64,000 nucleotides of DNA from Catonella sp963539695 (GTDB lineage Bacteria > Bacillota > Clostridia > Lachnospirales > Lachnospiraceae), in the NCBI GenBank assembly GCA_963539695.1, contig CAUTOC010000004.1, positions 14,437-78,436 on the forward strand, read 5' to 3'. Position 1 is the stretch's first letter. Each line of letters opens with the position of its first letter. The notes beneath the pieces were generated by a model, which was not told where the DNA came from, made no database searches, and saw only the letters and a list, made by a program, of their open reading frames with translations. Below are positions 48,653 through 57,775 of the stretch, one piece after another. A program made the translations under genes and the position numbers.

Positions 48653-49348
48653 TTACAGCCTATCTGCAATTATCCCTTCAATAATACTTGCAATATTACT
48701 AGATACCACACCCTTCACATTGTGTATATCCTGGTTGATATATTTCTCTTTTTCGATGGCAAGAGCCACATTCTCTGCAAGATCACCAATCTTACTATTC
48801 TTCTTTGAATTCATACCGGCAGCCTCTAACAGTACGTTGTACGGATGTCTGTATCTTTTCTTTTCATCAAGCTCAAAGAATTTATCATTATTATCTTTGA
48901 TATACTTTTCATAGGCACCATCAATATGCAAAAGCAAAAACACCTCAAAACCAGGATTAGTAATTCCAATAATATTACTCTTCTCACCTTCCCTGATAAG
49001 TTCCTCATATCCCGATACCTTTTTCTCAAATATATCAGCATCAAAAATGACAATCATTTTATCATGTTCCTTATCAAAATCCAGCGTTTCATCATCTTTC
49101 AGTGTATCAGCAAATTCTAGCAATTGCTTCGGATAAGAAAGATTACTATGTTCTTCGGTCTTTTCCATTAAACGAATATCGATTAATGGATGAATATTTA
49201 ATGTCTTTTTTAAATCAATTAATTTTCTAAAATAAAAAGTTTCTGTATTAGCACCCTCACAGATAAAGAAATACTTTCTAAAAGGCTCTATCTGTTCTTC
49301 TCCATCCGAAACTCTAACATTCCAATTTGTATAAGTATGAATTGGCAT
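48653..49348 (-). CDS. RloB-like nuclease/effector of an abortive-infection pair
   Basis: 231 residues. Y-F-F-I-C-E-G-A-N-T-E-T-F-Y-F at the start and I-V-I-F-D-A-D-I-F later, then T-N-P-G-F-E-V-F-L-L-L-H, match RloB/AbiLii proteins (TOPRIM-like fold; E in the first motif, DxD in the second). It lies 2 bases after the RloA-like ATPase. Such pairs give phage resistance by a toxic nuclease step; target unknown. Confidence 0.8.
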   Translation of the reverse strand: MPIHTYTNWNVRVSDGEEQIEPFRKYFFICEGANTETFYFRKLIDLKKTLNIHPLIDIRLMEKTEEHSNLSYPKQLLEFADTLKDDETLDFDKEHDKMIVIFDADIFEKKVSGYEELIREGEKSNIIGITNPGFEVFLLLHIDGAYEKYIKDNNDKFFELDEKKRYRHPYNVLLEAAGMNSKKNSKIGDLAENVALAIEKEKYINQDIHNVKGVVSSNIASIIEGIIADRL

Positions 49349-49350
49349 AG

Positions 49351-50706
49351 CTACTCCTCCTTTCGAAAGGACAACTGCTTAAATACAGGAATAGCACCAT
49401 ACCTTCCTTCAAGATAGGCCTTACTTAATTTTTTATCATACCTTTCTTTGAATCTGTCAAGAGAATAGATAGCACTTGCATTGTTAGCATCTCTTTCTAC
49501 GAACCATATCTCATCTCTTCTGAAAAGCTCCTGGTCCATAATTGTATCTTCATGAGTTGTAAAAAGAAGCTGCATGCGTTCACCCTCATGGGCTTGCATA
49601 AATAATTCAAGAAAATGCTCTGTCAGCTTTGGATGTAAGCTACGTTCTAATTCATCCACAACAAACAAAGTATCCTCTCGCTTTGTTAAAAGCATATCTA
49701 TCAAATCAAACAGACGCTTTGTTCCATCAGACTCTTCTGCAAAGTTAAAATCAAAGATAGATTTTCCATGCTTTAATACTAATATTGTAATCTCCGGTTC
49801 TTCATTACCTATCATTTTAATATTAAAAAATTCATCTGCAAGCCTCCAAGACATCTGTATTTTAGGCATATTTGTTGCCTGCATCTGTTTCTTTAATGAC
49901 GCAAATATACCAGAAAGCACTTCTACATGAATCATCTTGCTAAGCTCATCCATGGAAATAACACGTGTACTAATCTGGCTTATGCCTGTATCAAATGTCT
50001 GTATCAATTGGCTAATCTTCTCCAATGATTCCTGATTATAATATGCATCAGTATTAGAGATACCCATATTCGGATTCAATATAATAATATTGTTATTCAG
50101 CCAATTAAACACATCTATAAAGAATCTCAATTTTGATGTTTCTTCATACTTCTTGCCTCTATTCATTTCAGACAAAAACAAACGTCCATCATATCCCGCA
50201 AAGTCCTCTGCATACACAGAAAAACGATTTTCTTCTGCTTTTGTCAACTTAACCTTCTTACCTAATACCGGAGTATTCGCTCCTTCTCTTATGAATAGAT
50301 CATTAGCTGAACCGTCCTGCAATAATTCATATAACCATTCTTCTGTGATTCTTCTCTCGCTTAATACTGCTGAAAAACCATATGCATAGAATTTATCTCC
50401 TACAGTGAACTGCAATTCAAATACACTTTCTCTGCTTTTGTTCTCCATAGAATTACGACAGAAGTCATTTACAGAATTCACCGGAAGTCCTTCATTAATA
50501 GTTGCTTTAATAAAATCAAATACTCTAAATAGATTTGACTTACCAGAAGCATTTGCTCCATATACAACAGCATTCTTCAATAAATTGATCTGCTTAATTT
50601 TTATTTTATGTTCCTTGTTCCCTTGCAACTTGCTAGAGGACACCATAGAAAGTTCTTCGCGCTTATCGAATGATTTAAAGTTCTCCATCGATACTTTTAC
50701 TAACAT
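49351..50706 (-). CDS. RloA-like AAA ATPase of an abortive-infection pair
   Basis: 451 residues. Walker A G-A-N-A-S-G-K-S (50-57), Walker B L-F-V-V-D-E-L-E-R-S-L-H-P and a D-loop-like T-T-H-E-D-T-I-M are as in AAA_21/RloA (AbiLi) SMC-like ATPases. F-K-S-F at the N-terminus is typical. It should sense infection and control the RloB partner. The gene has its own upstream region and no link to the prophage. Confidence 0.85.
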   Translation of the reverse strand: MLVKVSMENFKSFDKREELSMVSSSKLQGNKEHKIKIKQINLLKNAVVYGANASGKSNLFRVFDFIKATINEGLPVNSVNDFCRNSMENKSRESVFELQFTVGDKFYAYGFSAVLSERRITEEWLYELLQDGSANDLFIREGANTPVLGKKVKLTKAEENRFSVYAEDFAGYDGRLFLSEMNRGKKYEETSKLRFFIDVFNWLNNNIIILNPNMGISNTDAYYNQESLEKISQLIQTFDTGISQISTRVISMDELSKMIHVEVLSGIFASLKKQMQATNMPKIQMSWRLADEFFNIKMIGNEEPEITILVLKHGKSIFDFNFAEESDGTKRLFDLIDMLLTKREDTLFVVDELERSLHPKLTEHFLELFMQAHEGERMQLLFTTHEDTIMDQELFRRDEIWFVERDANNASAIYSLDRFKERYDKKLSKAYLEGRYGAIPVFKQLSFRKEE

Positions 50707-50879
50707 AGTGTGTACCTCCCTATAATATTTATGAATTCAATTATATTATAATTATATACAGTTTTCAATATTTATTTCTATTTAGCGATTTTTTCTCTAA
50801 ATAGTTAGCTTAAATTGTCAAATGCGTCTGAAGGCATCCTTAACTTCTAAAGATTACTGATATCTACTTATATAGATTA

Positions 50880-50920
50880 AAACCAAAGGCTCCACCTTTT
50901 CAGATGAAGCCTTTAATCAT
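50880..50920 (-). terminator. Terminator after the large protease gene
   Basis: AAAGGCTTCA and TGGAGCCTTT form a stem on the minus strand followed by GGTTTTAAT. The remainder of 50707-50940 has no gene. Confidence 0.6.
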
Positions 50921-50940
50921 TTTAATCTAACACTATTTTG

Positions 50941-53900
50941 TTAAAAACCTTTATACTTTTTCTTCTTGCCTGTGACAAGCACATAATCTTCAAGCCCTTT
51001 AAGTTTGAACTTAACTGTGCCGTTTTTGCTTATTTTCGCCTCAATTACTGTCTTATATCCGTCTTTGTCTTGTTTTAACAAATAAGCAAATAAGCCTGCA
51101 TTTTTCCTGCCTATATTCATTTCTAAGGCGGCTGCTATCTTTACATTTTTAGCAAAACTTAAATTTCCTATGTATTTAAGACCTTTTATTGCTGAAACCT
51201 TACCGGCAATATCCTTATTTTTGCCCATCGATACTGTAAAATTAACTTCGCTTCCTTTTACTTTCTTTATGTCCTTGCCGTTTATTATCCACTTAATCTT
51301 ATTATCCATATTCAGGATAAGACTCTTTTTATTGGTCTTTATAAAATTAAGTATATCAGCAGGGATAATTCCCGCATTTCCAACTTGGACAGTGAGTGAT
51401 GAAGCAATTTTAAGATATTTTTTTGCGGCATTCCAATTAAGTTTTCTTGTCTGAGCATTGTCTGTATCGGCAATCCCTCCTGTTTTTTCAGTCTTTTCTT
51501 CCTTAGGTTTTTCTTTTTTTACATTTTCTTTTTCAGTTGTTTTAGGAACTCCTTCAAGCACAGCAGAACCTGATGAGCCGCCTGCTCCGCCGTTATTTCT
51601 TCTTAGGATAGTTCCATCTTTTCTGACTATGTAAAAATTCTCACCCGGCTCTACACTACTGTTATCAGTGATTACACTCACCTGTCCATAAGCATTTTTA
51701 TTAAATGCCGTACTGTGTATATAGCTTACAGTCGGTGGCGGTGTAATTGTAGTTAACATATTTTCTGCAAATGTAAGCTCTTCTATTCTCTCTAAACCAT
51801 GTTTTCTTTCCTTAGGCTTTGGCATTATTTTTACTTCTTTAAGTCTGTTATTCATAAATGCAGCCTTGCCTATTTCTTCAATTTCTCCATAAATAAGAAG
51901 TTCCGAGAGTTTATTGCCTGCAAACGCATAATCTCCGATATGTCCTGTATACTTTCCAAGTAAAAGGCTTTCAAGTTCATTATTTTCAAATGCTCTTTTT
52001 TGTATTATGTGAGCAAGTTCAGGCAGTTTTACTTCTTTTAGCTTATTATTCCTAAAAGCATATTCTCCTACTGTTCTAAGTGCAGCACGGTTTACATCCT
52101 CATTCTTAAAACTGAATCCCTCTAAACCTGTTTCCATAAATGCACCTGAACCTATGGTTTTTATACTGTCAGGAAGAGTGACCTCCAAAAGCTTAGTTCC
52201 ATAGCAAGCAAAATCTCCTATTTCTTCAAGTCCCTGTCCGTTTCCTACAGAGTTCGGTATGGTTACCTTCTCAGCTTTTCCTACATACCTGAGAAGTTTT
52301 TTACCTTTTGTGATAAACTCTGAACTTCCGCTATGTTTTTCCACTTTTAGCTTTCCTATAAGCATATCATTTATAGATAAAGTTATTTCAGCATTTTCAG
52401 TCGGCTCTTTATCTAATGAAAGTCTGAATAATCCGTCCTCATTACTGTATACTTTATAGGTTTTATCGGATATTTTAACATTTATCACCGTATTTGGAAG
52501 TGAAAAGCCTACTATTTCCTTATCGGTTGTAAGAATCGGCAATCTAAGTCCGGGTTCTTTTTTGTAATAATAAAAACTTAAATTGTTTTCTTTCTCTAAA
52601 GTAAGTGTTGCATTATCCTTTGTTATGTACTCAGTTCCGGTTTTATCCTTTATTATAGGAATGTCTATCTTTCTTTTCATTCCTATCTTAAAGAATCTGT
52701 CCGCCTCTATATTTCTTCTATAAGACTGCGGTTTGTCATCTCCGTAAATCAAGCCTATTTTAAGTACATTTTCCGTATCTTTTGCATCAATCATATTTAC
52801 CGTTACTTTGGCAGGATTGATAAGATACTCTCCATTTTTTGAGGTAAGGGCGGTATTTAGAGATGTATATACTTTTGCATAATCAAATTCGGCAGGATTT
52901 ACAGGTGTACCAAATGCCCCATCTGCTATTTTAGTGAGGTTAGGGGCGGTAATTTCTATCTGCTTATTTCCTGCAAAAGCATTTTTCTCAATACTTTCCA
53001 CATTATCCATTCCTGTTATAACAAGCGGATTTCCTGCACTTTCAAAAACACTTTCAGATATGGTTTTTACCCCTCCGAACATGGTTACTTTAAGACTTGT
53101 ATTTTCAAGCCCCGACTTATACTGCCCTTTAAAAGCTCCGTTTTCAATAGTTTTAAGGCTCTTAGGCAAAAGAAGTTCAGTTAAATTATTATTTATAAAT
53201 GCTTCTTTTCCTATCTGCTCTATTCCCTCTGAAATTGTCAGCTTTCTTATCTTCCTTTTTATATCCTTAGAAGTACCGTCAAATGCCCTCTCACCTATTT
53301 TTTTAACGGGAATGTTCTTTATAAAAGCCGGTACTTCCACCTGTGTACTTCTGCCTGTATAAGCTGTAATTGTGCCTGTTGCGGCATCAAAGGTAAATAC
53401 CTCTTCTCCTTCTGTTATTTTTATATCATTTTCATCTTTTGAACTGCCCTCTGTGATATCTGATTCAGGATTAACTTCTGCATTTTCGTCATAAAGCCAG
53501 GTTGTTTTCATAGCATAAGCACCCTTTGCAGGCATTACCGTAGTTTTTATGAAGCTTCCGTCATAAATGAAAGACCTTTTGATAGCTTTTTCTGAAGCAT
53601 TTATATCATAAAAAACTCCCATGCTTTCATCCACATTTTTCTCATATCGGGTAGCTACATATACTGGATCATCAGTCCTTATCGCATATTCTGATACATC
53701 AATCTTATTCCAATCATTAGGTTTTGGATCTTTTACCTGCTTAAAAGGAATCAATTCGTAAAGTCTGCCATGCTTATTATAGCCAAGCACTGCAACCTGA
53801 ATATGGCTGCCGCTATATATCTTGTTATTTACAAGGAAAATCTCTATTTCTTTAAGCATTCCTCCCTTGTAGCCTGACTGAAATCTTACCGCATTTCCTT

Positions 53901-56900
53901 TCATACTGCCTATGAAATGGGTTGTCTGATAACCTTTTGCAGGATCTGCAAATATCTTAAATCCATAATCTTTCTTTTCTTCTTTTTTTCTGTTTATGGC
54001 TATAAGCTTTAAATCTCCTGTTTTATTTTCCTTATCTGCTTCTACAACCGCCTTTATCTCAGAAGAAATATAATTATTCTTAAATGCTCTTAAAGTATAT
54101 TCTCCTGTGTATATTTCAGGAAACTTAAAACTTCCGTCTGCACCTGTCTGAACAGGAAGTATTTCATCCTCTCCTACTACCCTTACAAAAGCCTCTGCTA
54201 CAGGAGAGCCGTTTTCATCAACCACCCTTCCGTCCAGTGTAGCTTTTTTAGCCTCTTTAAGCAGAAAATCTTCATTAAAGTTTTTAGTGTTTGAAATATC
54301 TATCTTTTTTTCAATAGGCTCATAACCTTTTGCAGTAATTTTCAATGTGTAATGATTACCGGCCGCGTTAACAGAATGTGGAATTTTAAAACTTCCGTCT
54401 CTAAGGTCAGCATAGGTGTATTTTCCTGTTTCAAGTATCATAATCTTAGCTAAAACAGGTACTCCTGTTATGTTTACAGGCTCTCCTGAATTAACCCCAA
54501 AAAGAGCTGAATTCACATTCATTGTCTGTATGCGGACATTGTCTGTTTTCTTCTTTTTTAACAGGGCTGTTTCTTCAAAATGTTTTCTTTCAGGCTCAAC
54601 CGATACATTATCTATATACCAGCCAAGTTCATAATCACTGATTATTCCTCCGCCCGTCTTAAAATGAAATCTGATTTTTACTTTTTTACCTTCATATTCT
54701 GAAAGGCTCTTCTTTAAGGTCTGCCACTCATTCTGTGACTTTGCATTTTGAATTACATCAGAGCCGAACAAAGTCTGCCATTCATTTTTTTCGGTATCAC
54801 TTATTTCTATATCACATTTATTTGGTGAAACGGTATGAAGCGTAGAAAAAGAGTCAATATAAATATAATCTCCGCTTTCTACCGTAAACTCAGGCATATT
54901 AAGACAGGTGTCCTGATTTCTACTGAATATTCCCTGAATCTTAGTTCCCCACATACCTGTAAGGGCTGCCTTACCTTCCCTGTCCATTCCTTCCCATACG
55001 GTTTTAGATAAAAAGTCAGTTGGCATCGGATTCGGACGCTTAGGTACGCCCCATTCCCAATCACTTGGGCTATTATTTAAGCTCTCTGCACTAAATCCGT
55101 TAGCATCAGTGTCAAAGCTATATTTATATTTGATTTTATCTGTTCCTATAACCGCAGTAAGTTCTTTTGAGTTTTCTCCTTCACTGCCAAATACACTTAC
55201 AGCTCTGACTCTATAAGTATATGTCTTGCCCGCTTCCACACTGTCATCATAATAATTAACTCTCCAGTGTGTCTTACCTGTGCCGTTGTTTATAAATTCT
55301 CTGATTAATTCATTTTTATTAAGCTCTTTAATCCTTGCAAATTCACCGTTTTCCGTCTTTCTTTCTATTATATAACTTTCTATGTCAGTTTCCTCAAGCA
55401 TCCTAAAACTAAGCTTAAAGCCTTTAGCACCATACTCTCCTTTAAGTTCTGTGACCTTTGGGGGTTTTTTAGCTGTGCCGTAATCAAGCTTTATATTATC
55501 TAAATACCAGCCACAACCCTGATCCGCGTCATGCCCATGAAAATAAAATCTTATAAGCAAAGGTGCTGACTGACCTTTGTATTTACTTAAATCATAACTG
55601 TTATTTTCCCATTTACGCTGATCCAGTGTAATATCCGGACGAAGTTCAACATTATGAATTAAATCCCATTTTTTACCGTCTGTTGAAGCTTCTATCTTAG
55701 CAACCGTAATGCCTGTAAAGCCCTTATATTCATCAAGCGTAAGTGCTATTTTCTTTTCAGAAACCGTACTTAGGTCTAACGGCGGAAGATAGAGATAACT
55801 GCTTATATTCTTCTCAAATACTGAACGCCCTGCATCTATTCCTACATAGGCAGTACTGCCGTTTTGCATAGGTGGTTCTCCTGCAAGCGGTTTATCTGTT
55901 ACCTTCCATCTGTTTTCAAGGATAAAGCCATCTGCTCCACTCTCAAAATCCCAGCTCCATGGCAGGGTAATACCCCCTTTAACTGCTACCGTTTTTTCCG
56001 CTTCTGTTTCATTATCAGCAAAATCTACTGCTTTTATTTTTATATTCAAACTGCCTGCTTTAAGAGATGCACCCGGTATTGCAATTCCATATACTCCCGA
56101 CTTTCTGTCACCTGACTCAAGAAGCATATCCTTTTCTTTAAACTCGGTTTCATCTGCTGACTTATACAATAATTTTACACTTTTTACCGCTATGTCATCA
56201 TCTATTTTAGCACTTACCTTATATTCCCTGCCTACATAAGCACTATCCTGTGAAGTTATGGTGATTTCAGCTTTTCTTTCATCCTTGCCCGACTTAAATA
56301 CATGCCCTGTTATGCTGCCCATTTCCCTGCCCTTCATAACCGCTATAGCATCATAGGCATTTACCAGACCGTTACCATAAGCCATATTTGGAGCTTTGTC
56401 AAACTTAGTATCGGTAAGAGGCTCAGCTGTTTTTATCATCAGTTCTTCTATTTTCTCGGGTGTTAAACTTTTATCTGCCGACTTTATAAGTGCCGCAACT
56501 CCTGCTACATGTGGAGCTGCCATACTTGTGCCGTTCCAAGATACATAGTTTCCGCTTGCATCTACAGAACGCACCTGTACTCCGGGGGCTACTACATCAG
56601 GTTTTATTTTATCCTTTATGGATTCAAATGCAGAAGGTCCTTTTTTTGAAAATGTTCCAAGTTTTTTATTTATATCATTTGCACCTACTGCAAATACATT
56701 TGGCATATTTCCCGGATTGGCTATAGTTCCAAGTCCCGGCACAGGCTCTCCTGCTGCCTGATTGCCTGCTGCAAATACTGCCAAAATACCATTGTCTCGC
56801 CAAGTCTTTGCAACTTCTACAAACCACTCGTTGTTATCGGCATCACCGCCCCAAGAGTTATTGATAATATCAGGCTTCTTGTCAAGCATCCACTGTGCCG

Positions 56901-57765
56901 CCGCAAGCAAATCCGCTGTAGCACCGCCTTTATCACCGATAGCCCTCGCACTTATAAACTTAGCACCCGGTGCAACTCCTATCTGATTTAGATTGTCACC
57001 CTCTCTTCCACAGATAGTACCTGCTACATGGCTTCCATGGTCATTTACAGGACTTGCCGCAGGCTCGCTAAGTCCGTCTACAAAGTCTTTATAATACTGT
57101 GTATCAAAGGTATCTGTTTCTTTGTTATATCCTTTGTAAGCGTTCTTTAATGCCGGTAATCTGTAGTTTACACCTGTATCTATAATACCTACAGTTATTC
57201 CTGCACCGGATACATTAAACTCTTCCCATACCTTATCTGCATGTACCTGGCTGACTCCCCATTCTATCTCTCTTTCATCAGGTACAAATATTACAGATTT
57301 TCTGCTCTGTCCTTTTACATTTTTAATGGGTTTAATCTCATAAATCCTGCCATTATTGGTTATGCTTTTTACAGTTGGAAGCTTTATTATTTCACGCAGG
57401 ATTTCAACATCAGTTACAACCGCATGTACTCCGTTTGCAATATAAAATGATTCTACTTCAAGTACTCTGCCTTCAATTCTTCCCCTGTTAAGTATGGATA
57501 AAACTTCTGTCTGAGAGTCTGCTGCAATATCTTTTAACTCCATATCCACTGTATTTATACCTACAGGCTCACACTTAATAAGGACATCATATTTATCTTT
57601 TTTATCCTTTAATAATTCCTCAAGTTTCTGAAACTTATCCGAACTATATGTTTCTTCCGCTTTTACTTCTTTAGTCATCGGAAATGATAATGACATAACT
57701 AATGACAATATCAAAAAATAAGCCAGAAAACCTTTTAACTTTTTAAATTTATTTATTTTTTTCAT
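50941..57765 (-). CDS. Very large secreted subtilisin-family protease with BspA-type repeats
   Basis: 2274 residues. Signal peptide (about residues 1-37), inhibitor-like propeptide, then an S8 domain with D196 (G-I-I-D-T-G), H243 (D-H-G-S-H-V-A-G), oxyanion N335 (A-A-G-N) and S414 (N-G-T-S-M-A-A-P). Next come two jelly-roll/fibronectin-like regions and carboxypeptidase-regulatory-like segments. From about residue 1455 there are BspA leucine-rich repeats (IGERAF, IGKEAF, IGDFACYG), a Gly/Ser linker, and a beta-rich end. No LPxTG is seen, so surface attachment is unclear. Probably a surface protease that binds and cuts host proteins. It follows the BspA gene by 10 bases. Confidence 0.85.
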   Translation of the reverse strand: MKKINKFKKLKGFLAYFLILSLVMSLSFPMTKEVKAEETYSSDKFQKLEELLKDKKDKYDVLIKCEPVGINTVDMELKDIAADSQTEVLSILNRGRIEGRVLEVESFYIANGVHAVVTDVEILREIIKLPTVKSITNNGRIYEIKPIKNVKGQSRKSVIFVPDEREIEWGVSQVHADKVWEEFNVSGAGITVGIIDTGVNYRLPALKNAYKGYNKETDTFDTQYYKDFVDGLSEPAASPVNDHGSHVAGTICGREGDNLNQIGVAPGAKFISARAIGDKGGATADLLAAAQWMLDKKPDIINNSWGGDADNNEWFVEVAKTWRDNGILAVFAAGNQAAGEPVPGLGTIANPGNMPNVFAVGANDINKKLGTFSKKGPSAFESIKDKIKPDVVAPGVQVRSVDASGNYVSWNGTSMAAPHVAGVAALIKSADKSLTPEKIEELMIKTAEPLTDTKFDKAPNMAYGNGLVNAYDAIAVMKGREMGSITGHVFKSGKDERKAEITITSQDSAYVGREYKVSAKIDDDIAVKSVKLLYKSADETEFKEKDMLLESGDRKSGVYGIAIPGASLKAGSLNIKIKAVDFADNETEAEKTVAVKGGITLPWSWDFESGADGFILENRWKVTDKPLAGEPPMQNGSTAYVGIDAGRSVFEKNISSYLYLPPLDLSTVSEKKIALTLDEYKGFTGITVAKIEASTDGKKWDLIHNVELRPDITLDQRKWENNSYDLSKYKGQSAPLLIRFYFHGHDADQGCGWYLDNIKLDYGTAKKPPKVTELKGEYGAKGFKLSFRMLEETDIESYIIERKTENGEFARIKELNKNELIREFINNGTGKTHWRVNYYDDSVEAGKTYTYRVRAVSVFGSEGENSKELTAVIGTDKIKYKYSFDTDANGFSAESLNNSPSDWEWGVPKRPNPMPTDFLSKTVWEGMDREGKAALTGMWGTKIQGIFSRNQDTCLNMPEFTVESGDYIYIDSFSTLHTVSPNKCDIEISDTEKNEWQTLFGSDVIQNAKSQNEWQTLKKSLSEYEGKKVKIRFHFKTGGGIISDYELGWYIDNVSVEPERKHFEETALLKKKKTDNVRIQTMNVNSALFGVNSGEPVNITGVPVLAKIMILETGKYTYADLRDGSFKIPHSVNAAGNHYTLKITAKGYEPIEKKIDISNTKNFNEDFLLKEAKKATLDGRVVDENGSPVAEAFVRVVGEDEILPVQTGADGSFKFPEIYTGEYTLRAFKNNYISSEIKAVVEADKENKTGDLKLIAINRKKEEKKDYGFKIFADPAKGYQTTHFIGSMKGNAVRFQSGYKGGMLKEIEIFLVNNKIYSGSHIQVAVLGYNKHGRLYELIPFKQVKDPKPNDWNKIDVSEYAIRTDDPVYVATRYEKNVDESMGVFYDINASEKAIKRSFIYDGSFIKTTVMPAKGAYAMKTTWLYDENAEVNPESDITEGSSKDENDIKITEGEEVFTFDAATGTITAYTGRSTQVEVPAFIKNIPVKKIGERAFDGTSKDIKRKIRKLTISEGIEQIGKEAFINNNLTELLLPKSLKTIENGAFKGQYKSGLENTSLKVTMFGGVKTISESVFESAGNPLVITGMDNVESIEKNAFAGNKQIEITAPNLTKIADGAFGTPVNPAEFDYAKVYTSLNTALTSKNGEYLINPAKVTVNMIDAKDTENVLKIGLIYGDDKPQSYRRNIEADRFFKIGMKRKIDIPIIKDKTGTEYITKDNATLTLEKENNLSFYYYKKEPGLRLPILTTDKEIVGFSLPNTVINVKISDKTYKVYSNEDGLFRLSLDKEPTENAEITLSINDMLIGKLKVEKHSGSSEFITKGKKLLRYVGKAEKVTIPNSVGNGQGLEEIGDFACYGTKLLEVTLPDSIKTIGSGAFMETGLEGFSFKNEDVNRAALRTVGEYAFRNNKLKEVKLPELAHIIQKRAFENNELESLLLGKYTGHIGDYAFAGNKLSELLIYGEIEEIGKAAFMNNRLKEVKIMPKPKERKHGLERIEELTFAENMLTTITPPPTVSYIHSTAFNKNAYGQVSVITDNSSVEPGENFYIVRKDGTILRRNNGGAGGSSGSAVLEGVPKTTEKENVKKEKPKEEKTEKTGGIADTDNAQTRKLNWNAAKKYLKIASSLTVQVGNAGIIPADILNFIKTNKKSLILNMDNKIKWIINGKDIKKVKGSEVNFTVSMGKNKDIAGKVSAIKGLKYIGNLSFAKNVKIAAALEMNIGRKNAGLFAYLLKQDKDGYKTVIEAKISKNGTVKFKLKGLEDYVLVTGKKKKYKGF

Positions 57766-57775
57766 TTTACTTTCC

